Source: Pseudomonadota bacterium
GTDB taxonomy: Bacteria > Pseudomonadota > Gammaproteobacteria > Burkholderiales > Burkholderiaceae_D
Assembly: GCA_021821365.1 (NCBI GenBank)
Contig: JAKACN010000007.1
Location: 1 to 38,077 of the forward strand
Length of the DNA: 38,077 nt
Reading direction: 5' to 3'
In this document: positions 17,742-26,934 of the stretch, one piece after another
Layout of the letters: every line of letters begins with the position of its first letter
How positions within the stretch are numbered: position 1 is the stretch's first letter
Translations under genes and position numbers: made by a program
Notes under the pieces: model-generated
What the model saw: the letters and a program-made list of their open reading frames with translations, nothing else
The model's database searches: none
What the model was told of the DNA's origin: nothing

Positions 17742-17778
17742 TGCGAAAGCTTGCGAAGTTCGCAAGATAGGTTAAATT
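17742..17778 (+). promoter_or_regulatory. Candidate operator/promoter of the orphan response regulator
   Basis: TGCGAA occurs at 17742-17747 and 17752-17757, exactly 10 bp apart, and its complement TTCGCA follows at 17759-17764. CTTGCGAA-G-TTCGCAAG (17750-17766) is a perfect 8-1-8 inverted repeat. Hexamer repeats at 10-11 bp phase are typical binding sites of OmpR/PhoB regulators. A weak promoter TTGCGA-N16-TAAATT (17751-17756, 17773-17778) overlaps the repeat, consistent with autoregulation. Confidence 0.45.
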
Positions 17779-17847
17779 ACGCCTCGCCCTCATGCGCAAA
17801 TACAAGATGCTGCGAACTGAACGCGCCAGACAAAGCGAAGACCATCG

Positions 17848-18543
17848 ATGCTGATAGCCGTACTGGAATCCGACCGTGATCAAGTCGACATGCTGCGGCA
17901 CGAATTGATGCGCGTCGGTCACGTCTGCCAGGCGTTCGACAACCCGCAAGATCTTCTCGCGGCGCTCGAACACCAGCAGTTCGAAGCACTTGCCATGGAT
18001 TGGCCGGCCGGCGAACAATCCATTCTGCCCGCGTTGCGGGCAATCCGGTCGGTTGCGCCATCCGCCATGCCCATCCTGCTGCTGACGCAACGCATGCGCG
18101 AAAACCTGCTTGCCGAAGCGCTGGATGCGGGTGCGAGCGATTACATCATCAAGCCGCTGCGCCGCAGCGAATTTCAACTCCGCATGCAGGTGTTGCTCGC
18201 GCGCGCCTATCCCAATAGGCACGTCGGTGAACAGCTGTGCTTCGGCCCTTTCACGTTTGAGGTGGACAAATCGCGCATTACGCGCGCAGGCGCGACGATC
18301 GACGTCACACAGAAGGAGTTTGAATTGGCGCTGCTTCTCTTCCGCAATCTTGGGAGGCCGCTGTCACGCGCCTACCTGCTCGAAAGGATCTGGACGCAGG
18401 ATGCGGATACGCCTTCGCGCACGGTCGACACCCATGTCTCGCGCGTGCGCAGCAAGCTCGGACTACGGCCGGAAAACGGCTTCCGCCTGGTCCCGGTCTA
18501 CAGTTACGGCTATCAACTGGAGCAACTGGCGCCGGCCCCGTAA
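17848..18543 (+). CDS. Orphan OmpR/PhoB-family response regulator
   Basis: The 231-residue protein has an N-terminal receiver (1-118) and a C-terminal winged-helix DNA-binding domain (about 130-228; VTQKEFELALLLFRN, RTVDTHVSRVRSKL, YSYGYQL). Receiver residues present are the putative phospho-acceptor D51 (AMDWPAG), switch T80 (LLLTQR) and K102 (YIIKPLR). The Mg-binding acidic pair is E7-S8 rather than two acids, with D9 next. The D51 surroundings (MDWPAGEQ) also depart from the usual DLxLP. No histidine kinase gene is adjacent. It may be phosphorylated weakly or by a distant kinase. Confidence 0.88.
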   Translation: MLIAVLESDRDQVDMLRHELMRVGHVCQAFDNPQDLLAALEHQQFEALAMDWPAGEQSILPALRAIRSVAPSAMPILLLTQRMRENLLAEALDAGASDYIIKPLRRSEFQLRMQVLLARAYPNRHVGEQLCFGPFTFEVDKSRITRAGATIDVTQKEFELALLLFRNLGRPLSRAYLLERIWTQDADTPSRTVDTHVSRVRSKLGLRPENGFRLVPVYSYGYQLEQLAPAP

Positions 18544-18616
18544 TCCCCGCTTTGCGCCAGGTGTTACATGCGCGGAGATCATCGACGCTGTCGTTTTGTC
18601 AACAGCAAACACCACT

Positions 18617-18644
18617 CTCCTGCAAAGGAGCAACGCGCTATAAT
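18617..18644 (+). promoter_or_regulatory. hemA promoter with inverted repeat at the -35 position
   Basis: TATAAT at 18639-18644 lies 35 nt before the hemA ATG. No -35 consensus is present at 16-18 bp. That position is occupied by CTCCT-GCAA-AGGAG (18617-18630), a perfect 5-bp-arm inverted repeat. This suggests an activator- or repressor-dependent promoter, though a chance repeat cannot be excluded. Confidence 0.45.
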
Positions 18645-18679
18645 AGAGCGTCGCGAAAACCCGCATTGACATAACAGGA

Positions 18680-19969
18680 ATGCAGCTTCTCACCGTCGGC
18701 CTCAACCACACCACCGCGCCGGTAGCGTTGCGCGAAAAAGTGGCGTTCCCCGCTGACCAGATCGGCCATGCGGTCGCTGCGGCACGCGCCTGGTTTGCGC
18801 GTCATGCCCCCGCCGGCTCGACGGACGAAGCGGCCATTCTCTCGACCTGCAATCGCACAGAACTCTACGCCGCCAGCCATGTTCCCGGCGGTGTCGAAGC
18901 AGCCATCGATACGACCGCGCAGTTCCTCGCCGAGTATCACAATCTATCCTATTCCGAGCTGCGGCCCTATCTGTACACCCTGCCGCAGGATAATGCCGTA
19001 CGCCACGCGTTCCGCGTCGCATCCGGACTCGATTCGATGGTGCTGGGCGAGGCGCAAATCCTCGGCCAGATGAAAGAAGCGGTGCGCCGCGCGGAAGCTG
19101 CCGGCGGGCTCGGCACTTATCTGCACCAGATGTTTCAGCGGACCTTCGCGGTCGCAAAGGAAGTCCGCACCACGACCGAAATCGGCGCGCACAGCGTGTC
19201 GATGGCCGCTGCGGCAGTGCGCCTGTCGCAACGCATCTTCGACAAGATCTCCGAACAGAACGTGCTGTTCATCGGTGCCGGCGAAATGATCGAATTATGC
19301 GCAACGCACTTCGCCGCGCAGAATCCGAAAACACTGACGATCGCCAACCGCACCCTGGAGCGCGGCGAGTCCCTCGCCCACCGCTTCAACGGCCAGGCAA
19401 TCCGCCTCGGCGACCTGCCCGAGCAACTGGCGCAGTTCGACATCGTCGTGTCGAGCACCGCGTCCTCGCTGCCGATCATCGGCCTTGGCATGGTCGAACG
19501 CGCGATCAAGGCGCGCCGCCACAAGCCGATGTTCATGGTCGACCTTGCGGTGCCGCGCGATATCGAATCGGAAGTCGGGCGCCTCGACGACGTTTTCCTC
19601 TACACCGTCGACGACCTCGGCACGGCAGTGCAGGCCGGCATCGAGAATCGCCAGGCCGCCGTCGCGCAGGCGGAAGCAATCATCGAAAACCGCGTGCAGT
19701 CGTTCATGCATTGGCTGGACACACGTGCGGTGGTGCCAGTGATCCGTGACTTGCATGAATCCAGCGAATCGATGCGCCTGGCCGAACTCGAACGCGCCAG
19801 GAAGCTGCTCGCCAAGGGTGAAGACGTCGACGCGGTCCTCGAAGCGCTGTCCAGGGGAATTACTGCGAAATTCCTGCACGGTCCGCAGCAAGCCTTGCAT
19901 AATGCGCAAGGCGACGAACGCGCCCGCCTGGCCGCGCTGCTGCCGCAATTGTTCCGCACCAAGCGCTAG
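18680..19969 (+). CDS. hemA: Glutamyl-tRNA reductase
   Basis: The 429-residue enzyme reduces glutamyl-tRNA(Glu) to glutamate-1-semialdehyde, the first step of C5-pathway tetrapyrrole synthesis. The N-terminal catalytic domain begins [21 protein letters not shown], and the nucleophile C57 sits in [30 protein letters not shown] and the NADPH domain ([15 protein letters not shown]) follow, then the C-terminal dimerisation helices. The ATG follows CAGGA closely (ACAGGAATG), so the spacing is short. Haem demand by the cytochrome bc1 genes in this window depends on this step. It is followed by prfA, as in many proteobacteria. Confidence 0.97.
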   Translation: MQLLTVGLNHTTAPVALREKVAFPADQIGHAVAAARAWFARHAPAGSTDEAAILSTCNRTELYAASHVPGGVEAAIDTTAQFLAEYHNLSYSELRPYLYTLPQDNAVRHAFRVASGLDSMVLGEAQILGQMKEAVRRAEAAGGLGTYLHQMFQRTFAVAKEVRTTTEIGAHSVSMAAAAVRLSQRIFDKISEQNVLFIGAGEMIELCATHFAAQNPKTLTIANRTLERGESLAHRFNGQAIRLGDLPEQLAQFDIVVSSTASSLPIIGLGMVERAIKARRHKPMFMVDLAVPRDIESEVGRLDDVFLYTVDDLGTAVQAGIENRQAAVAQAEAIIENRVQSFMHWLDTRAVVPVIRDLHESSESMRLAELERARKLLAKGEDVDAVLEALSRGITAKFLHGPQQALHNAQGDERARLAALLPQLFRTKR

Positions 19970-20070
19970 CTTTCCCTCGTCACGCCTTGCCGCGCCGCGC
20001 GCGGCAGCCTTCTCATTCGACGCCGACCGCATTGGGTCGCGCCCTCACCATTCAACAGAGACGATTACCG

Positions 20071-21153
20071 ATGAAACCATCCATGCTTGCCAAGCTCGAC
20101 CAGCTCAGCGAAAGACTGGAAGAGTTGAACAACCTGCTGATGCAGGAAGGCATAACTGCCGACATGGACCAGTATCGCCGGCTGACGCGCGAACATGCCG
20201 AGCTCGGCCCGCTGGTCGCGCTCTACAGGGAATACCGCCAAGCCGGCGATGACATCGAAACGGCACAGGAGATGCTGTCGGATCCCGACATGAAGGAACT
20301 GGCGCAGGAGGAGATCGCGGCCGCCAAGGGGCGCATCGCGCAGCTCGAACTCGACCTGCAGATGATGCTGTTGCCGAAAGACCCGAACGACGAGCGCAAC
20401 ATCTATCTTGAAATCCGCGCAGGCACCGGCGGCGATGAAGCGGCGCTCTTCGCAGGAGACCTGCTGCGCATGTACACGCGCTTTGCCGAGCGCAACCGCT
20501 GGCAGGTCGAGATGGTGTCGGCGTCGGACTCGGAAATCGGCGGCTACAAGGAAGTCATCGTGCGCATCATCGGCCATGGCGCATATTCGAAGCTGAAGTT
20601 CGAATCCGGCGGCCACCGCGTGCAGCGTGTGCCGGCGACCGAGACGCAGGGACGCATCCATACTTCGGCCTGCACGGTTGCCGTCATGCCGGAAGCCGAC
20701 GAAGTGAGCGACGTCGACATCAATCCGGCCGACATCCGTATCGACACCTTCCGCGCGTCCGGCGCGGGCGGCCAGCACATCAACAAGACCGACTCCGCGG
20801 TGCGCATCACCCACATCCCGACCGGCATCGTGGTCGAATGCCAGGACGACCGCAGCCAGCACAAGAACAAGGCCTCCGCGCTGAAAGTGCTCGCCGCGCG
20901 CATCAAGGACGTGCAACTGCGCGAGCAACAGGCCAAGGAAGCGGCAACCCGCAAGTCGCTGATCGGATCGGGAGACCGCAGCGAGCGCATCCGTACTTAC
21001 AACTTTCCGCAGGGCCGCGTCACCGACCATCGTATCAACCTGACGCTCTACAAGATCGATTTCATCATGGACGGCGACCTGGAAGAGCTGACCAATGCGC
21101 TGATGGCGGAGCACCAGGCAGAGCAGCTTGCCGCACTGAGTGAGGAGGCATAA
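20071..21153 (+). CDS. prfA: Peptide chain release factor 1
   Basis: The 360-residue factor has the same length as E. coli RF1. The stop-codon recognition tripeptide is PAT at 188-190 ([13 protein letters not shown]), specific for UAA and UAG. The GGQ catalytic motif is at 233-235 ([15 protein letters not shown]); its Gln is the substrate of PrmC, encoded downstream at 21768. The frame opens at 19987, but ATG 20071 ([12 protein letters not shown]) gives the family N-terminus. It lies 101 nt after hemA. Confidence 0.97.
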   Translation: MKPSMLAKLDQLSERLEELNNLLMQEGITADMDQYRRLTREHAELGPLVALYREYRQAGDDIETAQEMLSDPDMKELAQEEIAAAKGRIAQLELDLQMMLLPKDPNDERNIYLEIRAGTGGDEAALFAGDLLRMYTRFAERNRWQVEMVSASDSEIGGYKEVIVRIIGHGAYSKLKFESGGHRVQRVPATETQGRIHTSACTVAVMPEADEVSDVDINPADIRIDTFRASGAGGQHINKTDSAVRITHIPTGIVVECQDDRSQHKNKASALKVLAARIKDVQLREQQAKEAATRKSLIGSGDRSERIRTYNFPQGRVTDHRINLTLYKIDFIMDGDLEELTNALMAEHQAEQLAALSEEA

Positions 21154-21259
21154 TCTTCTGGGAAAAACTTGATCCGGGACGCTTGCGGAATGTTTGCATT
21201 AAGGGAACCATTTCGCACAGTATTACTCCCATGACATTATTCACTGACAATACAGATCG

Positions 21260-21736
21260 ATGAAAACCTCCAAACCTGTGCTGCTGGCTGTCGGAATCGT
21301 TGCCTTCCTGCTGATTGGCGCCGGGCTGTATCTGCAGCACGTCAAGAACGAGTTGCCGTGCCCGTTGTGCGTGATGCAGCGCTATGCATTCATCACGACA
21401 GGATTGATCTGCCTGGTATTTGCCGCCCTGCCGCGCGGCCTGACGAAGATCGGCGCAAGCCTCGGCGCACTGGCGGCGCTGACCGGCGCAGGTATCGCGA
21501 GCTGGCACCTTTGGGTAAGGGCTCATCCCTCGATTTCCTGCGGCATCGACCCTCTGGAAACGTCGCTCAACAAGATTGCCACCGCCGAGTGGCTGCCCTG
21601 GCTGTTCAAGGCGGATGGCCTTTGCTCGACGGAATACGAGCCGCTACTCGGACTCTCGACGCCACAATGGTCGCTGATCTGGTTCTCGTTCTTCGCGCTG
21701 CTGCTGATCTGGGCCGCATTGCGCCAAAGCCGCTGA
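21260..21736 (+). CDS. dsbB: Disulfide bond formation protein B
   Basis: The 158-residue inner-membrane protein has four hydrophobic segments (about 7-24, 42-58, 64-81 and 136-153). The first periplasmic pair is C34-C37 (LPCPLCVMQRY) and the second is C94 and C122 (SISCGID, GLCSTE). DsbB reoxidises DsbA and passes electrons to ubiquinone or menaquinone. It lies between prfA and prmC, an insertion relative to the usual prfA-prmC pair. DsbA is not in the window; DsbC is, at 14056. Confidence 0.95.
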   Translation: MKTSKPVLLAVGIVAFLLIGAGLYLQHVKNELPCPLCVMQRYAFITTGLICLVFAALPRGLTKIGASLGALAALTGAGIASWHLWVRAHPSISCGIDPLETSLNKIATAEWLPWLFKADGLCSTEYEPLLGLSTPQWSLIWFSFFALLLIWAALRQSR

Positions 21737-21767
21737 CGATAGCTGGCCGGAGAATACCGCGACACCT

Positions 21768-22595
21768 ATGCAGCAGTTTTCAATCGCCCCCGGCACTACG
21801 ATCGGCGCGGTGCTGAAAACCCCTCCCATCGAACCGCTGGAAGCGCGCATCCTGCTGGGTCATGCCTTGCAGCTGTCGCGCGTTCAGCTCATCACCCAAT
21901 CGGAACGCAGCTTGACCGGCGGCGAGGCGCATGCCGTATCGTCGCTGTTCCGACGCCGCCTCAAGGGCGAGCCGATTGCTTACATTGTCGGCGAGCGCGA
22001 GTTCTTCGGACTGCCCTTCTTCACCACGCCCGCGGTGCTGATTCCGCGTCCGGACACCGAATTGCTGGTCGAACTGGCGCTCGACCGGCTGCCCCAAGGG
22101 GGGCGCGTACTCGATATGGGCACAGGCTCCGGCGCGATTGCCGTTTCCATCGCCCATGCCCGGCCGGATGCCGAGGTGACCGCCCTGGATGCGAGCGACG
22201 CTGCACTCGACGTCGCACAGCGCAATGCGGCGCGACACGGCGCCCGCATCTCGTTCGTACGCAGCAACTGGTTCGAATCGCTGGCGCCGGAACGGTTCGA
22301 CGTCATCGTGTCCAACCCCCCCTATATCGTGGAGAACGATCCGCACCTGGCACAAGGCGACCTGCGTTTTGAACCGGTTGACGCGCTCACGGACCATGCC
22401 GATGGCTTATCGGCCTTGCGCATCATCATCCAGGGCGCGCCGGGCTATCTCGCGCCGGGCGGCTGGCTGTTGATGGAGCATGGCTACGACCAGGCGCCGG
22501 CGGTTCAAGAGTTGCTCTCCAGTCACGGCTTTCATGCGGTACAGAGCTGGAAAGACCTGGCGGGCATCGAACGTGTCAGCGGTGGCTGCCGGTAG
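21768..22595 (+). CDS. prmC: Release factor glutamine N5-methyltransferase
   Basis: The 275-residue SAM-dependent enzyme methylates the GGQ glutamine of RF1 and RF2. The N-terminal helical domain has EARILLGHAL. The linker is FFTTPAVLIPRPDTELLVE. Motif I is LDMGTGSGAIAV (115-126) and the catalytic NPPY is at 183-186 (VSNPPYIVEND). It starts 31 nt after dsbB and acts on the product of prfA two genes upstream. Confidence 0.95.
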   Translation: MQQFSIAPGTTIGAVLKTPPIEPLEARILLGHALQLSRVQLITQSERSLTGGEAHAVSSLFRRRLKGEPIAYIVGEREFFGLPFFTTPAVLIPRPDTELLVELALDRLPQGGRVLDMGTGSGAIAVSIAHARPDAEVTALDASDAALDVAQRNAARHGARISFVRSNWFESLAPERFDVIVSNPPYIVENDPHLAQGDLRFEPVDALTDHADGLSALRIIIQGAPGYLAPGGWLLMEHGYDQAPAVQELLSSHGFHAVQSWKDLAGIERVSGGCR

Positions 22596-22689
22596 CCGAT
22601 TCCCGTCGATGTTTTTTGTCCATGTCAAGACTGGCGGATTCGCATAATTTGCGTATCATCTGCCGCTTGTTTCACCATTTTGATTCCAC

Positions 22690-25032
22690 ATGCTGCCATC
22701 GATCGAACAACGCCTTGCCATTGAACTCGCCGCCAAGCCGGCGCAAGTCGCCGCCGCCATCGCTCTGCTGGACGAAGGCGCCACCGTCCCGTTCATCGCG
22801 CGCTACCGCAAGGAAGCCACCGGCGGCCTCGACGATACGCAATTACGCCTGCTGGAAGAGCGTCTGCGTTACCTGCGCGAGCTGGAGGACCGGCGGGAGG
22901 CGATCATCGCGTCGATCGAGGAACAGGGCAAGATGACGCCGGAGCTGCTGGACGCCATCGTGCATGCGGAAGACAAGACGCGCCTGGAAGACCTGTACCT
23001 GCCCTACAAGCCGAAGCGCCGCACCAAGGCGCAGATCGCAGCGGAAGCCGGCCTCACCGAACTTGCGGATGCCTTGCTGTCGAATCCCGCGCTGAATCCA
23101 GAAGAGGAAGCGGCGAAATACCTGAAGCCGGCGTTCAGCACCGACAATGGCGACAATCCGGGCGTCCCCGACACCAAGGTCGCGCTGGACGGCGCGCGCC
23201 AGATCCTGATGGAGCGCTTCGCCGAGGATGCGACGCTGCTGCAGGCGCTGCGCGAATACCTCACCGAACATGGCGTGGTCGAATCGAAGGTCGTCGAGGG
23301 CAAGGAAGACGCTGGCGCGAAGTTCGCCGACTGCTTCGATTACTCCGAAACGCTCGGCACGATTCCATCGCATCGCGCGCTGGCGCTGTTCCGTGGCCGG
23401 CGCGAAGAAATTCTGAACGTATCGCTGCGCCTCGACAGCGAAGAGGAAAAGCCGAAATGGGATGCGCCGCACAACCCGTGCGAAGGCCGCATCGCCGGGC
23501 GTTTCGGTATCAGTCATCAAGGCCGCCCGGCGGACAAGTGGCTGTCCGATACGGTACGCTGGACCTGGCGCGTGAAGGTTTTCATGCATCTGGAAACGGA
23601 GCTGATGACCAGCCTGCGCGAACGTGCCGAAATCGAGGCGATCAACGTGTTCGCCCGCAATCTCAAGGACCTGCTCCTGGCCGCGCCTGCTGGTCCGCGT
23701 GCAACCATGGGCCTCGACCCCGGTCTGCGTACCGGGGTGAAGGTTGCCGTGGTCGATGCCACCGGCAAGGTGGTCGACACGAACACCATCTATCCGCACC
23801 AGCCGCGCAACGACTGGGACGGCTCGATCCACACGCTTGCGCAACTGGCGCGCAAGCATGACGTCGCACTGATCTCGATCGGCAACGGCACCGCGTCACG
23901 GGAGACCGACAAGCTGGCGCAGGACCTGATCAAGCAGTATCCGGAACTCAAACTCACCAAGATCGTGGTTTCCGAAGCCGGCGCGTCAGTCTACTCGGCA
24001 TCGGAATTCGCCTCGCGCGAATTGCCGGAGCTGGATGTCTCACTGCGCGGCGCCGTGTCGATTGCGCGGCGCTTGCAGGATCCGCTGGCGGAACTGGTCA
24101 AGATCGATCCGAAGTCGATCGGCGTCGGCCAATACCAGCACGACGTCAGCCAGACCCAGCTGGCACGTTCGCTGGATGCCGTAGTGGAAGACTGCGTGAA
24201 CGCGGTCGGCGTCGACGTCAACACCGCATCCGCTCCGCTGCTGGCGCGCGTGTCGGGCCTGAACGCGAGCGTGGCGCAAAGTATCGTCAGCTATCGCGAC
24301 ATGAAAGGCATGTTCTCCTCGCGCGCTGGCTTGCGCGAGGTGCCGCGACTCGGCGAAAAGACCTTTGAGCAGGCCGCCGGCTTCCTGCGCATCATGAACG
24401 GCGACAATCCGCTCGACGCATCGGCCGTCCACCCCGAATCCTATCCGGCCGTCGAGAAGATCCTCACCGACATCAAGAAGGATGTGAAAGGCGTGATCGG
24501 CGATGGCAAGCTGCTGAAAGGCATCAACCCGGCGAAGTATGCCGACGACAAGTTCGGCGTGCCGACCATCACCGACATCCTGAAGGAGCTCGAAAAACCG
24601 GGTCGCGACCCGCGTCCGGAATTCACCACTGCAACCTTCAAGGACGGCGTGGAGGATATCAAGGACCTGCGTCCGGACATGATCCTGGAAGGCGTGGTTA
24701 CCAACGTCGCCGCGTTCGGCGCTTTCGTCGACATTGGCGTGCACCAGGACGGGCTGGTCCACATTTCTGCGCTCTCCAATACCTTCGTGCGCGACCCGCA
24801 CTCGGTGGTCAAGGCCGGCCAGGTAGTCAAGGTGAAGGTGCTTGAGGTGGATGAAAAGCGCCGGCGAATCGCGCTCACCATGCGCCTGAGCGATGCGCCG
24901 CAGCCAGCGGGAGCGCGTCAGGAACAGCGCGGCGATCGCAATGACTCGCGCAGGCTCGTGCAGCATCAGCAGTCGCGCCAGCCAGCAGTGAACAATGCCA
25001 TGGCGGCGGCGTTTGCCAAGCTGAAAGGCTGA
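22690..25032 (+). CDS. tex: RNA-binding transcriptional accessory protein Tex
   Basis: The 780-residue protein is full length. It begins with a helical domain ([21 protein letters not shown]), followed by the central YqgF/RNase H-like domain ([18 protein letters not shown]). A helix-hairpin-helix region includes [15 protein letters not shown] and [24 protein letters not shown]-terminal S1 RNA-binding domain lies at about 660-735 ([26 protein letters not shown]). Tex is a conserved nucleic-acid-binding protein tied to transcript handling and stress. The last ~35 residues are Gln/Arg-rich. A strong terminator follows. Confidence 0.96.
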   Translation: MLPSIEQRLAIELAAKPAQVAAAIALLDEGATVPFIARYRKEATGGLDDTQLRLLEERLRYLRELEDRREAIIASIEEQGKMTPELLDAIVHAEDKTRLEDLYLPYKPKRRTKAQIAAEAGLTELADALLSNPALNPEEEAAKYLKPAFSTDNGDNPGVPDTKVALDGARQILMERFAEDATLLQALREYLTEHGVVESKVVEGKEDAGAKFADCFDYSETLGTIPSHRALALFRGRREEILNVSLRLDSEEEKPKWDAPHNPCEGRIAGRFGISHQGRPADKWLSDTVRWTWRVKVFMHLETELMTSLRERAEIEAINVFARNLKDLLLAAPAGPRATMGLDPGLRTGVKVAVVDATGKVVDTNTIYPHQPRNDWDGSIHTLAQLARKHDVALISIGNGTASRETDKLAQDLIKQYPELKLTKIVVSEAGASVYSASEFASRELPELDVSLRGAVSIARRLQDPLAELVKIDPKSIGVGQYQHDVSQTQLARSLDAVVEDCVNAVGVDVNTASAPLLARVSGLNASVAQSIVSYRDMKGMFSSRAGLREVPRLGEKTFEQAAGFLRIMNGDNPLDASAVHPESYPAVEKILTDIKKDVKGVIGDGKLLKGINPAKYADDKFGVPTITDILKELEKPGRDPRPEFTTATFKDGVEDIKDLRPDMILEGVVTNVAAFGAFVDIGVHQDGLVHISALSNTFVRDPHSVVKAGQVVKVKVLEVDEKRRRIALTMRLSDAPQPAGARQEQRGDRNDSRRLVQHQQSRQPAVNNAMAAAFAKLKG

Positions 25033-25057
25033 GCCCGTCCGGATAGCACGAAAGTGC

Positions 25058-25091
25058 GGGCTCGCGTTCAAGGCGGGCCCTTTTTATTTTT
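25058..25091 (+). terminator. Intrinsic terminator after tex
   Basis: GGGCTCGC (25058-25065) pairs with GCGGGCCC (25073-25080), one G-U included, over a 7-nt loop GTTCAAG. TTTTTATTTTT follows. A second small hairpin GCAC-GAAA-GTGC lies immediately upstream. Confidence 0.88.
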
Positions 25092-25229
25092 CCTGCGACT
25101 TTCCAATGGCCGGAAGTTGATGCAGAAAAACAAATTCCGGATTTCCCTCCGATTTTGAAGGGCTTACCCGCGTGCACTTCACCTTTTTCATATAATGGTC
25201 GCTATCCCGCACTTTTGAGAGGTTAGGCC

Positions 25230-25544
25230 ATGAGCAACGATATCCAGTCCTGGATCAAGAACACCGTCACCCAGCACCCGGTCGTGCTGTTCATGAAGGG
25301 TACGGCGCAATTTCCGCAATGCGGCTTTTCCGGCCGCGCCATCCAGATTCTGCAGTCCTGCGGCGTCGAAAACATTGTGACCGTCAACGTCCTGGAAGAC
25401 GCAGAAGTGCGTCAGGGCATCAAGGAATATTCCAACTGGCCGACCATTCCGCAGTTGTTCGTCAAGGGTGAATTCATCGGTGGTTCGGACATCATGAGCG
25501 AGATGTACGAATCGGGTGAGTTGCAGAACCTGCTGAAAGCCTGA
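25230..25544 (+). CDS. grxD: Monothiol glutaredoxin (Grx4 type)
   Basis: The 104-residue protein has the monothiol CGFS active site at 31-34 (FPQCGFSGRAIQIL), WPTIPQLFVKGEFIGGSDI for glutathione binding and the family's normal length. CGFS glutaredoxins bind a bridging [2Fe-2S] cluster with glutathione and act in iron-sulfur cluster transfer. TATAAT at 25191-25196 is a good -10 with no clear -35. It precedes ubiX by 37 nt. Confidence 0.96.
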   Translation: MSNDIQSWIKNTVTQHPVVLFMKGTAQFPQCGFSGRAIQILQSCGVENIVTVNVLEDAEVRQGIKEYSNWPTIPQLFVKGEFIGGSDIMSEMYESGELQNLLKA

Positions 25545-25581
25545 GCCGGATGCATCCGCAGGGATGCATCACCGGAAGCCG

Positions 25582-26160
25582 ATGCCGAACAAACGCCTGA
25601 TCATCGCCATAACGGGCGCCACTGGCGCCGTGTACGGCGTGCGCCTGCTGCAGGTCTTGCGCAACACCGCCGGCATCGAAACGCATCTGCTCATCTCCGA
25701 TGCCGGAGTCCTGAGCCTGCATCAGGAGCTCGACCTGAACCGCAAGGAAGTCGAGCCGCTGGCAGATGTTGTGCATCATGTCCGCGACATTGGCGCTTCG
25801 GTCGCAAGCGGCTCGTTTCAGTCGGAGGGCATGATTATCGCGCCCTGCTCGATGAAGACGCTCGCCGCGGTTGCACACGGGCTTTCCGATAACCTGATTG
25901 CCCGCGCCGCTGACGTGGTGCTGAAAGAACGTCGTCGCCTCGTGCTGATGGTGCGCGAAACTCCCTTCAATCTCGCCCACCTGCGCAACATGACTGCCGT
26001 GACGGAAATGGGCGGCATCATTTTCCCTCCGCTACCCGGCTTCTATCATCGTCCGCAATCGATCGCGGAAATGGTCGATCATACCGTCGGGCGAGTGCTG
26101 GATCTGTTCGCAATCCCCCATTCGCTGACGCCCCGCTGGGCCGGCATCAAGCAGGAATAG
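25582..26160 (+). CDS. ubiX: Flavin prenyltransferase UbiX
   Basis: The 192-residue flavoprotein makes the prenylated FMN cofactor used by UbiD-type decarboxylases in ubiquinone synthesis. Signatures are IIAITGATGAVYGVRLL, EGMIIAPCSMKTLAAVAHGLSDNLIARAADVVLKERRRLVL (read in two overlapping blocks), RETPFNLAHLRNM and IFPPLPGFYHRPQ. The start at 25582 (MPNKRLIIAITG) is preferred over the in-frame ATG at 25564, with GGAAG upstream. UbiD is not in the window. It follows grxD on the same strand. Confidence 0.95.
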   Translation: MPNKRLIIAITGATGAVYGVRLLQVLRNTAGIETHLLISDAGVLSLHQELDLNRKEVEPLADVVHHVRDIGASVASGSFQSEGMIIAPCSMKTLAAVAHGLSDNLIARAADVVLKERRRLVLMVRETPFNLAHLRNMTAVTEMGGIIFPPLPGFYHRPQSIAEMVDHTVGRVLDLFAIPHSLTPRWAGIKQE

Positions 26161-26227
26161 TGATTTCTCGCCAGCGTTCATACCGTACACCCGATTGCAT
26201 GGGCAAACGCAACGCGTATTCAGCATG

Positions 26228-26266
26228 AAAACAAAAAGCCCACGATCAATAACGACCGTGGGCTTT
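26228..26266 (-). terminator. Intrinsic terminator of tRNA-Thr
   Basis: AAAGCCCACG (26235-26244) and CGTGGGCTTT (26257-26266) form a perfect 10-bp stem. On the minus strand it is followed by TTTTTGTTTT. It also lies downstream of the convergent ubiX. Confidence 0.9.
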
Positions 26267-26272
26267 GCGTAT

Positions 26273-26348
<76 letters not shown>

Positions 26349-26374
26349 GAAACTGGAAAGTCCAGTATTGTACT

Positions 26375-26854
26375 TTATTTGATTCGCGTTAGCGTAGGAC
26401 GTCCGCCTTTTTTGGGAGGCTCGTTGTCGTCGTCTGGTCCACCTGCCTGGGGGACATCGCTTGTCTCGCCTTCCGGCTGCGGAACAGCCGACAGCGGCGG
26501 TGTTTTCGAGCCACCCTCGCCTGCACGCTCGTCTGAAGAAACGGGCGAAACCTCGAATGCCATTCCCTGACCGTTTTCACGCGCATAGATCGCCACGACG
26601 TTTTCCACCGGGATCAGGATTTCGCGCGACACGCCGCCAAAACGCGCATGGAAATGAATGGCATCATTCTCCATCTTCAATCCGCTGGTTGCCGTGAAGC
26701 TGATGTTGAGCACAATCTCGCCGTTCTTCACGAACTCGCGCGGGACGTGCGTATGCGCGTCAACGGCGGCAGCAAGATACGGCGTATATCCGTTATCGGT
26801 GCACCACTCGTAAATCGCGCGCAGCAAATAGGGCTTGGTAGAAATTTCTGGCAT
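26375..26854 (-). CDS. sspB: ClpXP protease specificity-enhancing factor SspB
   Basis: The 159-residue adaptor tethers ssrA-tagged and other substrates to ClpXP. The folded domain (about 1-110) has STKPYLLRAIYEWCTDNGYTPYL, ISFTATSGLKM and FGGVSREILIPVENVVAIYARENG. The rest is a Pro/Gly/Asp-rich disordered linker ending KKGGRPTLTRIK, a short C-terminal segment of the kind that docks on the ClpX N-domain. It lies 80 nt after sspA on the same strand, the standard sspAB pair, with a hairpin between them. Confidence 0.95.
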   Translation of the reverse strand: MPEISTKPYLLRAIYEWCTDNGYTPYLAAAVDAHTHVPREFVKNGEIVLNISFTATSGLKMENDAIHFHARFGGVSREILIPVENVVAIYARENGQGMAFEVSPVSSDERAGEGGSKTPPLSAVPQPEGETSDVPQAGGPDDDNEPPKKGGRPTLTRIK

Positions 26855-26888
26855 GGTTTCCGCGTTAACACGCCTTTGTCACGTATCA

Positions 26889-26913
26889 TGCACCCGTTGG
26901 TATTCCGGGTGCA
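26889..26913 (-). other. sspA-sspB intercistronic hairpin
   Basis: TGCACCCG (26889-26896) pairs with CGGGTGCA (26906-26913) over a 9-nt loop. No T run follows on the minus strand, so it is more likely an mRNA processing or stability element than a terminator. Confidence 0.5.
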
Positions 26914-26934
26914 CTTGCGCGCAGGCAAGCAGGA

